Shown here piece after piece: positions 12,611 to 24,469 of a stretch of 64,000 bases of DNA. The notes under the pieces were generated by a model that saw only the letters and a list, made by a program, of their open reading frames with translations, ran no database searches and was not told the origin of the DNA. Source of the DNA: Cycas panzhihuaensis (taxonomy: Eukaryota > Cycadophyta); assembly GCA_023213395.1 (NCBI GenBank), contig CM041465.1:213969741-214033740 (forward strand). The letters run 5' to 3'. Every line of letters starts with the position of its first letter. The first letter of the stretch is position 1. The translations under genes were made by a program, and so were the position numbers.

Positions 12611-13129
12611 ACCTGAGGCTCTTATTTTAGAAAGAGATATAGGATGGTAAGAGGTAGCAATGATGTGGATACTTGTTGCTCTAGTGAGAGTGATAGGAAC
12701 TAAATGAAATATATGGATGGTAGAGTGATACTTCTCCATGGTGAGATGAAATTTATATTATAACTTGATTCTAGAAAGTTTCTATTGGTAAAGTTACTCA
12801 AAAAGACCAAGCAAACCTAACTAAAGTAGGTAACATTTACATCTCTTACTCAAAAGGACTAGGCATTTATCATCTTAAAAAACCAACCCAAATGGGTTGG
12901 GTATTTGTCAAAATACCTAAAAGGATTGGGTATTCATCTCACAAATGTCATGACATTCATTTTCTTACCTAAAAGGACTAGGTATCTATTGTTATAAAAA
13001 ACTTAACTACTACCCATAAACTGGATGGGACTTTCAACTTTGAATTGAAATTACATATTGCCCACAAACTGGATAAGACTTCATTATCAAACAAATGTTA
13101 TCTAATGCCCATAAACTATATGGGATACT

Positions 13130-13690
13130 ATTATACACCTGGTCATAGTTTATCTCTTATTAACCATATATCAGAGGGAAGTCTTTTTGCTAGAGCAAAA
13201 AAGATGGACTGTCATAGTTTACGCTCATTAATAGGTGACTTTTTAGAGTAAAATCATTTTACCAAAGCAAAAAGGATAGACTATGATAGTTTAAGCTCAT
13301 TAATAGGTGACTTTTCAGAGTAAACCCATCATAGTTTAGGGTTTGTTAATGAGGTAAGGGATTTTGGCGGCTGATTATCATCTTTTAACATCATTAATAA
13401 TCAACTTTGAAGGGATCCATGTTATACTTTAGGCTTATTAACAGGTATAGAGGCCTTAAAGCATTGATCCTATCATAGTTTTAGCTCATTAATAGGTGAA
13501 AGAGGATTTAAAGCATTTGGCCTTGTCATAGTTTAGACGCATTAATAAGTGGAAGCTCAAAGTTATAATCCTATCATAGTTTAGACTCTTCAACAAGTAG
13601 ATGAAAGCTCAAAGTGTGGTCTTGTCATAGTTTATACTCATTAACAAGTAACTAGGAGCTCAGACTGATAATCCCCTTAAAGGTAAGCAT
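13130..13690. repeat. Degenerate tandem repeats (45-72 bp) in the 3' UTR of B
   Basis: A core close to TCATAGTTTAGGCTCATTAA recurs at about 13143, 13212, 13284, 13328, 13428, 13473, 13526, 13574 and 13625. The last four are spaced 48-53 bp apart and share AGCATT...CTTGTCATAG and AATAGGTGAAA-type flanks. The earlier ones share a 69-72 bp unit with AATAGGTGACTTTT and AGAGTAAA. The array lies between the PMD gene and the LTR, the zone where Tat/Ogre elements are known to gain tandem repeats. Single copies of the core lie elsewhere in B and E. Confidence 0.8.
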
Positions 13691-14119
13691 AGCAAATTGC
13701 TGCATGAAATGGGATTCAATAAGCAATGAAACTTTGAAGGGGAAAAAGAGCTCAGAGAATCCCTTCATACCTTGAGCTTTATTAAAGTGAAAACACCTAT
13801 TTGTGACTCTTCAGTATGAATCTAGAGGAAATTATGATTGAGTCAGGGTATGTTTCATTTTGTTAAGCTCAACGATTAGCCTAGAGGATTGAGCAAGTAG
13901 AAAGGGTAAAAAGGGCCATAAAGGGCCCTCGATATAAAAGAAAAATGGTGAAGAAAGATTTCATTTTCATGGGGACAAGGAAGAAAAAAGGAGAGATTCT
14001 GAGGTGGTTTCTCTATGTTTGAGTGAGATTACAAGCTCCTTTAGATAGGAGATTAGCTCCACAGTGTGTCAGAGATCATAATGGAGCAGAAAATGAGGTA
14101 CATAATGAGTGGAGTAATT

Positions 14120-14345
14120 TATTTTTTTTAATTTAAAATGAAAAACACAATAATACAATGTGAAAAGTGTGAGCACTATATTAAAAATGTGACTTTCAAA
14201 TGAAAAACATAATAAACTAGTGAAAAATATGACTTTAATATTTAGGCCATTAGGGAAGTCACATTTTTCATTGTAAAATCGTGTTTTTCACAGTGAAATA
14301 ATATTTTTCACTGTGAAACTATATTTTTCACAATGAAACTATGGT
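14120..14345. repeat. Short repeats with TTTTTCACTGTGAAA core
   Basis: At 14270-14342 a ~21-bp unit (TATTTTTCACTGTGAAACTA) repeats about three times. Looser and inverted versions (GTGAAAAATATGACTTT) precede it from 14120. The core is a near-palindrome. Related TGAAAAA...GTG strings occur in the B LTRs near 12130-12180 and 53895-53990. Confidence 0.75.
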
Positions 14346-14469
14346 TTTTTAATTTGTTAAATATATATATATATTTAATTTCAAAAACTTTGCTTAAAAC
14401 ATATGAAAATTTTAACTTAAAAATGATGCTTACTGATTGAAATTACTAAATTGCTGACCTTGGAGAGAA

Positions 14470-16330
14470 TAGAGACTCATGAGAATACATGAGCTACCAT
14501 CGAGGAGTTGGTCAGCCAGTTAGATGAGGCTAGATGGGGGATTCTATGAGTGTGTGGCCTGGCGACAATGAGTGCCTCAACTCAACTAGTTATGGAGCAT
14601 GAGGTTCTACATGATTTTGTGAGTTATTGGATTTAAGGATGATATGTATTCAAAGTTTGAGGTATTAGAGATATGGAGATCACTCTGAGAGATGTAGGGA
14701 GGATCCTTGGAGTGAGTTAGTATGGGGAGAGGGTTTACATTATTAGAGTGATAGATGAGGAATCCTAGATGGCATGCAATACTTATCTAATGGGATTTAC
14801 TGATTAGATAGATCAGCATGGGATTTTGATTGAGACGATCTAAGTAGTAGATGGAGTCTTAGTGGTGAGAAGGATCATTACTCTCATCATTACATATTAG
14901 ATAACCAAGACATAGAATTTTATGGGGATCTTAATTTAGTGGACAAGGATAGTATAACGGTACAAGTAGAGGATCTAGATTAACTAAGGATAGTACGTGG
15001 TAGGTAGTATCAATCACCAGCTATCAAGGACCTAGAGGATAGGTAGAGATGGCTTCTTGTATAATTTGATCCTTATGTGCTAGCTCTATGATCACATACC
15101 ACTAATGTGACCAGGAGAAGAGCTAAGAGTACTGACATTGATGGATCCTGGGATGAACTGGTGGAACATGAGATTGGGGGTCTATAACAGACTAGCGATC
15201 ATCGCGAGAACAACTCATAGTCTCATGCTCAGTAGGATGATGAGGAGGCAGCTTATCGAGGATTCTTATACTAGGCTCCCAGTGTGGAGCAATGATGAGA
15301 TGGATGTTGCAAAGAGAGTAGTAATAGAGAAGGCTCTAATAGTAGGGAGAGGGAGAAGAGGAAGATGCAACAGAGGGGCATGTGGTGGCAAAGGTGCTGG
15401 TAGAGGAGAGGAGGCAGGGCAAGGAGGTAGAGGAGGTGCCTCGTCTAGTGGTGGAGTAGGTAGTAGTCAATAGGTACTCAGACAGGGAAGTGGAGCACTT
15501 GTAGAGAGGAGAGGGAGGTCTATTTAAAGTATGGAGCTAGGATCTATCGATGAGCAGGGTAGGGATGGAGGGAGTGGAGCTGGCAAGGGAGGAGTATAGG
15601 AAGTTCAGCAAGAGCCATAGGGAGGAGAGGCACCACTAGTTGGAAAGGTAGTAGGTGGAGATCTAGTAGGAGGTAGATCTCCAGGTATATGATTTGACTA
15701 ATTGATTTCTTGCATTACATTATGTTACATTTCTTATCTTGTTTTCTTCTTTAAGGGATTAATTATATTTGACATGTTTTTATTGGATAGGTGATGAGAC
15801 AGTTACCCTGAGGGAGGTGCAAACAACTCTAGAGGCAATCTTCCTATATGTTCCATCATTGGATGAGGTGCCCAATTAGAATGTAGTAGATCATAGACTA
15901 TTAGGACACCAGATAGATTACTATCATCATGTAATGAGAGCTTGAGACCTTTATATGGATATGAGGATGGAGCTGCAGAGGTGAGAGATGGAGCTAAGGG
16001 TAGGTAAGGAGAAGAGGAGACACCTGCATAAGATGACACTAGCTCAGGTGGGGCCAGATATACCCCATCATCTAGTAATATAGTACAGTAGGAGTAGTAT
16101 CGTCTCCCACTTAGAGGAGAGTCTTCTCATAGGGAGACTTCCAATAGGAGACAGAGAGCATATCTAGACGTGTTTTAGGGATCTCATCATAGATCACAGA
16201 TATAAGTGTATGATATGTTGTCTAGGAGGTAGAAGAATGATATGAGGTATTTTGTGAGCCTCAAGTTACATATATCATGTATCATGGATCATATATGACA
16301 GGTCACCTAAGTGATAGATGTACCATATTT
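14470..16330 (+). pseudogene. Antisense plant mobile domain (PMD) gene of element B
   Basis: This gene is opposite in sense to the gag-pol of B. Around 14655-14730 the plus strand reads DMEITLRDVGRILGV, the hallmark of the PMD (plant mobile domain) family, usually FHLPxGEMTVTLxDVAxILGL. The open part (15138-15473) continues the domain with WWNMRLGVYNRLAI and ends in a Gly/Arg-rich tail (GRGRRGRCNRGACGG). An intron candidate lies at 15685-15790. The exon after it reads TVTLREVQTTLEAIF and later holds a charged, possibly coiled segment. PMD proteins occur as host proteins (MAIN/MAIL) and inside transposons; their biochemical role in transposons is unknown. This copy has several stops and frameshifts. 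Confidence 0.75.
15685..15790 (+). other. Probable spliceosomal intron in the PMD gene of B
   Basis: The donor CCAG|GTATATG and acceptor TTTTTATTGGATAG enclose 106 bp. The segment is T-rich, unlike the flanking purine-rich exons. E has introns of 107 and 110 bp at the matching place, just before a homologous exon. Confidence 0.65.
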
Positions 16331-17289
16331 TATCATGATTGTATATATTGATCTTCTTTCTCTTAAAACTTGTGTATGATTACTTGTCTCTAAACCTTCA
16401 TCTCCCTTATTCCCATTTATATTTGAGCATAGGATTCATTCATTAGTACAACCTATCCAAGGAAACATGTAATAAATTTTATCTTTTTTACTTTTTTAAT
16501 TCTTTTATGGTTATGTACTTTTTTTTGGTTTTTGTCATGCTATATACATGGTAGTTTATACTCGCTCTAGAGTAGTATGGTTTAGGAAATACCAAATTAT
16601 AAGAAAGAATGAAAACTAGGAGATAAATAAAAGATCAAAATAGGGTAAGTGAAAGGTTTACTTATTCTATCTTTATAAACTTAAAACCACTTGAAACACA
16701 AATGGTAATAAGTTTATAAAAGAAAAAGATAGAGTAATACAAATCTCCTAAAAAGAAACTCATATAACTCACATCATACCCTTGATAGATTACATAAAGA
16801 TAGGATAATCTCATATTCACATAATATATCATGAAGGAAGTAAATTATTTAACAAACAAAACTAATCTCGCTTAATAAATGACTAACTACATGAGTATAT
16901 TGGCTTCCTTGTTGGCTCCTTTTAGGGGTAAGAAGCTTTTAGGAACTTGCCCCCTGCAAGATCCTCCATGGCCTAAGATTCCCATGTGGGTCTAGCCCTT
17001 TCACATATATTGCTTTAGTCTCATACCTATTACCATAATCTTACAACTACCCTAACCTATAGTCTTACCAAACTAATAGTTTATACTCATCGTGGAGTGG
17101 TAGTTTATACTTATTCTAGAGTGGTAGTTTATACTCATTCTAGAGTGGAGTGCCCCTAGCTAGAAGAAGTGAGTCAATTAACATGATCATCAAGGATTGA
17201 GGAAATGAGAGCATCAACTTTAATATTAAAAGAATGTGGTATATACTAAATAGCTACTAAAGTAAATAGGGATAGTAATGATTAGGCTT
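16331..17289. other. Spacer of B with 24-bp tandem repeat at about 17080-17155
   Basis: No gene is visible. Three tandem units close to GTAGTTTATACTCATTCTAG lie at 17080-17155, and one more copy is at about 16551. They contain the TAGTTTA-CTCATT core also found at 13.1-13.7 kb and 18.5 kb. Confidence 0.7.
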
Positions 17290-17640
17290 GATGATGTAAA
17301 AGGAGTTGTGGAGAGTGGACCTGGTATATCCCAACCAACTAATAAACCATAACCTAAGAATCAACATATAAAGTAATAGGTCTAAGGTAAAAGTGAGAGA
17401 CATCTAACAAGGATCCTAGAATTACAAGGTATTCAACTTCATTATTTGTTGCCCTAGGTATGAGAAAGCTTATGGAAAGGAGGGGACTTCCTAATTGGTC
17501 ATAAAATACCCAAGAAGAAGCAAATGGTCCTAGGTTTCTTCTACTATCCCTATGAATGAAGATACTCAATGCCATGGAAATGAGAGGATCAAAACTTGGG
17601 GATTATTTGATCAATAAGACAAGGTATGAGAATCAATCAG
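17290..17640 (-). pseudogene. Second RNase H (aRNH) of element B
   Basis: The open part (17354-17575) reads FIHRDSRRNLGP near its start, where active enzymes have F-x-D-G/x-x-x-x-N-P-G-P, then RATNNEVEYLVI with the catalytic Glu and TLYVDS with a catalytic Asp. This is the Archaea/plant-type RNase H acquired by Tat-lineage elements in addition to their own. It lies downstream of integrase in element order. It would degrade the RNA of RNA:DNA hybrids. The first Asp appears shifted or lost and the 3' end is not intact. Confidence 0.72.
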
Positions 17641-17649
17641 TAAGGAGAT

Positions 17650-18705
17650 GATGGTAGATATAGATCTCTAACTATGATGAAAAACAAGAAGGAACCCAAG
17701 TAAGATGATTATGATCAAAGTGTCAAGTAAGGTTTGATCATAATTGAGGCCACTATGGACCCAAGTAACTAGATCTAAAAACCCTAAATGACTTATCCAA
17801 ATGAACCCAAGTTATAGGTATATAGGTAGGGACAAAGTCATCATATGACTTGCCCTAGATTACAAGAGGATGAAAAACTATAAACTTACTTTTTACTTAA
17901 CTTTTTCTTTCTTTCTTTTTTTTTGCTTTTTTTTTTTTTAACTTCCACCTTTCATAAGAATAGGATCATAATTATCTTCTTAAGAAACTCTTCTACTCAA
18001 CACAGCAAGGATTTCTCCTTTTAATAGAATCTTAAAAGGGAAAGGGGCCAATCTCTTTAAGGAAAGAACCGTGGAAAACAAAAAGGAAATCAAAATCACA
18101 GTGTCTCCAAGTGTGAAGGGAAGGTAGAAGATTAAGTATCTATTCCAAAGAAATAATAAAGAGATATGAGGATAATAATAATAATTAATAACTGGTGATA
18201 TATGACCAAAAAGAAAATCCCAAAGTAACTAACTAGTGAATGAAAGTAAGCTCTAAATCAATAAAGTAACAAACTAGCAAATGAATGAGTGGATACTCAA
18301 AGTTAATGAAGGCGTTTCTCTTTTCGAGATGAAATTATAATAAAGCTAGGAGCATAGGTTCTCTTTTGAGTCTGAAACTCAAAGGAGAACAAGATCCAAG
18401 TGATGTAAACTCATAATCAGTGTAGGTGCTAGAAAGAGCAAATGACTTACATGATCATAAGTTGGATCTATCGCAAAAACACCATAATACTTAATGAAAG
18501 TAAGAAAATATTAGAAATAAGAGAGGGTTTTCCCATAGTTTTAGCTCATTAGGCAAAGGAATAAGTTTTAGAGCCATAGATCAAAAAGAAAGGAGTTATC
18601 CTATAGTTTTAGCTCATTAGGTAAAGGAACAAGTTTTGGAGTCATAGTTTATCCTCATTACAGAGGTGATTTATGTGTATGCTACTAGGCATAGAATCTT
18701 CTCAA
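17650..18705. other. Spacer of B between aRNH and IN
   Basis: No gene is visible. It holds a T-rich run at 17895-17940 and three copies of the TAGTTTTAGCTCATTAGG motif at about 18538, 18605 and 18645, just after the integrase end. E has one copy at the same relative place (about 37763). Confidence 0.6.
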
Positions 18706-18709
18706 ATAT

Positions 18710-19911
18710 TGAGAATTAATAGGCCTCTTAAACTCTCATCCTTCCAATGTCAAAATCTGATAGGCTCCATTAGTTAAATCCTTAATTATCAAGAAAGGTC
18801 CTATCCATTTAGGAGAAAACTTTCATTACCTATCATGCAAATATTCTAATTTTAAAACTTTATCACCCACGTTAAACTTTCTAGGCCTAAGCTACCTATC
18901 ATGTGTATCTTGGACTTTAGCCTTAGATGCCACATTATTCTTTAATGCTTGTAAGAAAATCTCATCTAACTTTTCTAGCTCCAAAAGGTAAGCTTCCTTT
19001 TAGAGCTGCTCATTAGTAAATTTCTTTAATGAGATGCGTAGAGAAGGAATTTTGACCTCTAATGGTAAAACAACTTCAACACCATAAATGAGGCATAATG
19101 GTATCATACCCATAGCATTTCTAATGGTAGTCTTATAGGCCCATAATATCAAAAATAACTGGGAGTGCTAATCCCTATGAAAAGTAGAAATAGTTTTAGC
19201 CAGCATCTTAGCTAAGATTTTATTAAATACTTCCACTTGGCCATTCGCCTGAGGATGATATGGGCCAGATATTCTATGGGTAATATGAAACTTACTACAT
19301 AGTTCACTGACATAGGGATTGCAAAATGAAGTTCCATTGTTAGTAATAATAACATCTGGTATCCCAAATCTACAAATAATATGTTGAAATATGAAGGTAG
19401 CCATGATCTTTCCAGTAGTAGAGATCAATAGGATAGCTTTGCTCTACTTTGTAAAGTATTCAGTTGTAGTTAGAATGAACTTATGCCTATTTAAAGATGT
19501 TGGAAAGATATATCTAATGAGGTTAAGAACCCATTAGGAGAATGGCCAAGGTGAAACTATCGATTTCATTTCTTACGTAGGTTGATAGATTAAAGTTGCA
19601 TGGGATTGGCATTTTTGGCATTTTTGGACATAGGAGTGGGCATCCTTAAATAAAGTGGGCCAATAATAACCCATAAAAAGAATGTAATGGGCCATCGATC
19701 AACCACCAAAATACCCACCACATATCCCCTCATGGGACTCTATTAAAGCAACTAAAGATTCATTGGATGAAAGACACCTTAATAAAACTCCATCAAAAGA
19801 ACACTTATATAAGATATAATCTAGCAAAAGGTATAATCTAGAAGCAACACGAATTTGTCTTCTCTTTTTTGAAGTAGTAAGAGAAGGAAAAGATTGATCA
19901 TAAAGATACAA
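18710..19911 (-). pseudogene. Integrase of element B
   Basis: Minus-strand reading starts with YLLLDYILYKCSFDGVLLRC and the zinc-binding H...H-x-C-x2-C stretch (HSYVQKCQKCQ, ~19600). The core follows with LNLIRYIFP where D is expected, IITNNGTSF where D is expected, and PHQANGQVEVFNKIL with the catalytic Glu intact (19200-19420). The C-terminal KWIGPFLIIKDLTNGAYQIL box lies near 18720-18830. Both catalytic Asp codons have become Asn (G-to-A), and stops are present, so it is inactive. The organisation matches the integrase of E at 37806-38930. Confidence 0.85.
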
Positions 19912-20039
19912 TCTAATCTCCCCATACCATGGATCATTAGAAGGGATGCCATGGATATGGAAGATATGTTCATTTGGGAGGGAATCATCAATAGGTTGGC
20001 AAGCCTAATTTGAAAGAGGGGTAGAAGCCATAATCTCTA

Positions 20040-20403
20040 GAATGATAATAAGGTTAGACTTGGTAAGTAGATACCGTATGGGATCAGATTAGACAATGAG
20101 GTAGGCCTTATTCCTAAGGAGGTAGTGGTGAAGTTTCTTAGTAGCAAAAACTAAGGCAAGTCATTCTTTCTTAGGAAAAGGATAATGAAGCTCAACTTCC
20201 ATGAGGGTCCTACTCATGGAATATATATCCCTCTCTTTACCAAAATTGTCCTCTTGTACTAGCATTCTCGTTAGTGACTCCTCAGTAGCTGAAGTATATA
20301 GAATGAATGGCTTATCAAACCTTGGTAGATCAAGAACTAGAGTGGAAACCAAGGCTTGCTTCAGCCTATCAAAGGACTCTTGAACTTGAAGAGTCCATTG
20401 CAA
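20040..20403 (-). pseudogene. RNase H (gypsy-type) of element B
   Basis: The minus strand reads FDRLKQALVSTLVLDLPRFDKPFILYTSATEESLTRMLVQ, then VELHYPFPKKE and ATKKLHHYLL. This is the RNase H following RT in Ty3/gypsy, with the first catalytic Asp replaced (YTSATEES where D-A-S is usual; E also reads YTSAT, so it may be a family trait). A stop follows at about 20160. Confidence 0.78.
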
Positions 20404-20930
20404 TTAAATATCTTTCTTCAAAAGATTAGTAATATGCCTAACATCTAAGGCAAAGTCAACGATGAGATGTCTTAGAAAACTAATCCTACCTAGAAAAGAT
20501 TTAATCTATTTTTGAGTCTTGGGAGGAGATATTTAAATAATAGCCTTAATATTTTTGGGATCGATTCTAATCCCATCTTGATAAACAATGTTTTCTAACA
20601 TCTTTCCTGATGTAATGATAAAAACATATGGATAAATAGGGCATTGTCTTATCCATTTGGGTTTTGTACCAGGAATAACACTAATGTTATGTTAAATGAT
20701 TTAAGAGTCAAGGCCACGTATGTCATTATAGTCCCACACAAAAACTGAGCAGAACTCATGGAAGAGATCTTTAAACTGGGTGATCTCTTGGGGAGTACAA
20801 CTAGCTCTGAACTTGATAATTCTAGGGGTATCCTCTATTTCTAAATCTATGTCAATGGTTTATTCTATAAGCATTGTATTACCTTCCTCAAAATGAGGAG
20901 GAGTAGGTTAAATTGAAGAGATAGACTCCT
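20404..20930 (-). pseudogene. Reverse transcriptase of element B, core deleted
   Basis: From right to left the minus strand gives the pre-RT segment (FRASCTPQEITQFKDLF...FVWDYNDIRGLDS). Then, after about 20640, it jumps straight to the thumb/connection part (VFIITSGKMLENIVYQDGI, DPKNIKAI, FLGRISFLRHL). The whole catalytic palm, with the YxDD box and about 170 residues present in E, is missing. B therefore could not have copied itself after this deletion. Confidence 0.72.
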
Positions 20931-21890
20931 AGGGTTGAGAATGATCAACTATAACTTTAGAAAACCCTAATTTGTGATGCCTGAAAGGAAAACTAGGAGA
21001 TGAACCTGCTAAGTGCTCAATGATTGCTTCATCATTCTCAAAATGATTGAGATGAAAGAGGTTGACAAGGTGAAGATTCTTATATTGAGAAATAGAAGAT
21101 GGAAGAGGAGCAACCAAAGAGTTTAGAGTGGGCACAAACTCTATAATTGATGCAACTTAGGAAAAAGGGATAGGCCTATCTATGAACTTCTGAATTGAAA
21201 AAAAAACTTGTTTAAACTCTTGATTATACATGTCATAATCAACGTCGAACCTAGATATCAAGATAAGCAAAGATATAGGATGATCCACATGAGGACAGGA
21301 AAGTAAAGAAATGGTAGAAATAGAATTAACTTCTCGTACTGTAGTGGAGATTCCAAAACTAGCTTAACCTGTATTAAGTAAACTAGTATCTTTATCATTT
21401 GATACTAGGTTTAGGTGTCAATGTAACAACATCTTCTTCTCATGCCTATTCAACCATGTCTTAAAGAAAGAGGAATAAGAGAAGAATGGGGAAGCATTAA
21501 CATGTGAATCATATGTAACGATACTTAAGGGAGTAGTTGTAAGGTGAACAATTAAGGAAGGAACCACTGAATTTTCCCCTGAGGGCAAACACAAAACCTA
21601 TGAGAAATGAGAGTGGATAGGATCTATGTTAACAAGGTCACTCAGGGGTGGACCTTGGTAAGATATGATAGAATGAGAAGCCACTTCTTCATCTGAAATA
21701 GAGGAAGAAGGAACCAGAAGGCAATCTATCAAATATGAAGAAATAGAGGTAAATGAGGAACTTGATGATAAAGGAACAATTTCAACTAAATCCATGTCCT
21801 TTACTTTTGGATGAGTTGATGGAGCTTCAATAGCAAAGTACTAACCTAAACTAAGTGATTTAAAGAAATACTCTGTAGAGTTGAAGATTC
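20931..21890 (-). pseudogene. Linker between protease and RT of element B
   Basis: Short open stretches (20929-21135, 21598-21795) are rich in Ser, Pro and acidic residues, and one reads HFENDEAIIEHL. The equivalent linker in E reads YFEDDEAPPSI. It is a low-complexity polyprotein spacer without a recognised domain. Confidence 0.6.
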
Positions 21891-21899
21891 ACTAGGTTT

Positions 21900-22260
21900 C
21901 ATAAAGGTCTTTCATTTAATGATATGAAGTTCTCCCTCATGGATGAACCTGAGTTCACTAAAGAGGAATGAATAAACTACTACCATTTGAATGATCCATG
22001 GTCTACCCAAAAGGATGTTGTATTCTAAATCCAAGTCAATGATAATAAGGTCGATAAGCTCCAAGGTGAGTGAAATGGTAACTTGACCCAAGGGCACCTT
22101 TTAATTCTTGTTATACCCTTGGCAAATCCATTCACATGGATCAAAGATGGAAATTTCCAAATCCTTGACAAGATAAAAAGAAATTACATTGACAAATGAT
22201 CCCTTATCAATGATAACCTATTTGATATTGATATCATCCTTGATGATCTCAATATAAAAT
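21900..22260 (-). pseudogene. Aspartic protease of element B
   Basis: The open part (21912-22097) reads LGQVTISLTLE, DLDLEYNILLGRPWI and LRFIHEGELHII. The block YNILLGRPW is the second signature of Tat-lineage proteases (E: YNLLLGRPRL). The D-x-G active site lies upstream in broken frame. Confidence 0.75.
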
Positions 22261-22439
22261 GAGAGAATGTAATTTGGTGCATGGGTAGAACAACTAGGTA
22301 AGGTAACGAGGTCAAAAGAAAGGGTAGAAGTAGGTGAAGAATCTACCGTAGGGACTCCCAATACATTAAATAAAAGTTAACACTACTCAAGGCAACACTT
22401 GAACAAATCAATAACTGATATACCCATAGGAATAGTCTT

Positions 22440-24464
22440 TAACTCTTTTATTAAAGATAAAGATACATCTTTCAAACTATAAGGAATGGACCTAAACCTG
22501 ATGGGACCATGGGGGGTACTAGAGGTAAAGAGTCAAGATTCCTCACCATTAAATCATTAGATGATTTAGATGGTCCTACACTCTTTAAAGTCTCCACCAT
22601 GTTTATGGTTCTCTTGGTATCCCCACCTTTGAGAGGTGGGTGAGATTGATTGGTGTTTTTTTTTGTTGAGACATTTACGAGAGTGGTAGTCTTTTTTGAC
22701 AAATCAGAGCTTGAAGGTTTGTCTTAATCATCTTGTATCTACTTCCCCTTGTCTTTATCTTCTTTACTAGTTTTCTCACTATGTTGAGGTAATGGATCCT
22801 TATGGATCATTTGGTCTTACGATGACTTGGAAGAACGATTCACTTGAGTGTTTGTATTATGGACCACATTCTAAATGGTTTGACACTCACTTCTATCATG
22901 TGCATCAGTCTAATGATAGGAGCATCATTTCATCTTTCTAGATGAAGGAGGAGGTGGGGGAGGAACTTACTTCTTCCTCCTCTTAGTCAAATGAATTACT
23001 TTAGTCTCTTGAGAGGATTGAGTAGGAGATGGATCAACACCTAACTTAGTATTGATTGCACACTCAAGTAATCTAATTGAAGAAGTAAGATGATCGTATA
23101 TAGGCTCAAGATGGGTAGCCTTCGTAGGATGAACTGGATCTTTAGAAGGTATAGGTTTCCCAACCTCTTAATATATGCTTGTATTTCAAACATCTCTAAA
23201 GCCAAACAATGATTGACTGCTTCCTCATACATTTGAGGTTTGAGTTTTAGAACTTCCAAATGTACATGGGGCCTCAATGCATTAGTAAATAGATTAAACA
23301 ATAAATTGGGATCAAGATATGAATGGTAAGAATAAACTTGATCTTGAAATCTCTTAACAAAATCCCTTGAAGTTTCATCATTATTTTGTTTAATTACCAA
23401 CAAGGATTTGATGCCTGACTCAAATAGTCTTTCCACATCAAAATAGTTGATGAAGGAGTTAACTAGTTGCTAAAACAAGAGAATCAAAGCTAAAGAAAGA
23501 TGATAAAACCACGTGACTTAGGAATAAGTGCATCATAACATAGTCATATGGCATAAAATCCATGTAAGCAAGCATAAATGCCTACATATGAGAGGTAGGG
23601 TCTTGAGAAGAGTCACCTAAAAATTTGGGTAACTCAAGAAGGAATGGGGGTATAGGTGACAACAAAACCTCATGTGGAAAGGGAGACTTCATATAGTCTA
23701 GGAAGAGCCTCCTTGGCCTCAATGTAGCAGGACATTGATGTAAGGATGATGAATGAGGAATAGATGAATGAATAGATTGGTGTGATTATGGTTATTGTTG
23801 TGATATATCATGAAGTGGAAGAGTAGAAGGAGGAACAAACCATGTTGTGGTATTAACCACATAATTGGTTTGAGGTATGAGGTTTTGTAGGAAACTTGAA
23901 TTAAAGGTATAAAAGAGGTTAGGCTATGGGCTAAGCCTAGGAATATGTGAAGAGAAAATAGGCTTAGAAGTCCCTAATAGTCGTGATTGCCCTACTAAAG
24001 TATGTGGATGTGGTAATTGAGTATAAGAAACATGTTGTGGTAAGGAAATCATGTTAGATGCTCTAAGTGATGGTGGGTGAGGCCTAACACCATGAGACCC
24101 AATAGTATGTGATACATGCAGGGGTCCTTGAGTGGTAGAAGAAATAGGATGTGAAGAGGTAATCCTACCAGAATAAGACTGAATTAGTCATAACCTAGGC
24201 GAGGCCATAACCACTTGACTAGAAGTGGGTATATACATGGTACTAGAAATGCCATAAACAATAGTAGTAGAATCACCTCCATGAGTAAGAGGTATGGAGT
24301 GGGAAGAATGGACCTAAATCTATTGCCTAGGAGAAGATTGACAAGGTTATGAATAAGTCAATTTGTAATCGTCAACTTCCTTGATAAGTATAGAATGAGT
24401 TCATGAAAATGGTCTTAGTGAAGGAGGATGAGAATGGTGAGGAGACTGTATGGTTTCAGGTGGA
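22440..24464 (-). pseudogene. gag: Gag of element B, central and C-terminal part
   Basis: The open stretch at 23041-23436 reads FESGIKSLLVIKQNNDETSRDF, FTNALRPHVHLEVLKLKP and LALEMFEIQA. It aligns with the gag of E (FESGMKSLLSLKQGHDEMNRDF, FVNALHPEVHVEVLKMEA). Upstream, in shifted frames, it reads LPKFLGDSSQDPTSHM, matching VPRFDGTSSQDPAEHV in E. A knuckle-like CSYH...SEC string lies near 22860-22920. Element F splits this gag; its N-terminus lies at 51553-51960. Confidence 0.8.
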
Positions 24465-24469
24465 GGGTT

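Noticed and set aside
13130-13690. Possible CRISPR-like array
   Set aside because: Repeats are degenerate, spacing varies from 45 to 72 bp, spacers are themselves related, and the context is a plant retrotransposon. It is a 3' UTR tandem repeat.
16331-18705. Host gene between the PMD and integrase of B
   Set aside because: Only aRNH is recognisable. The rest has no frame conserved with E and no splice-consistent exons.
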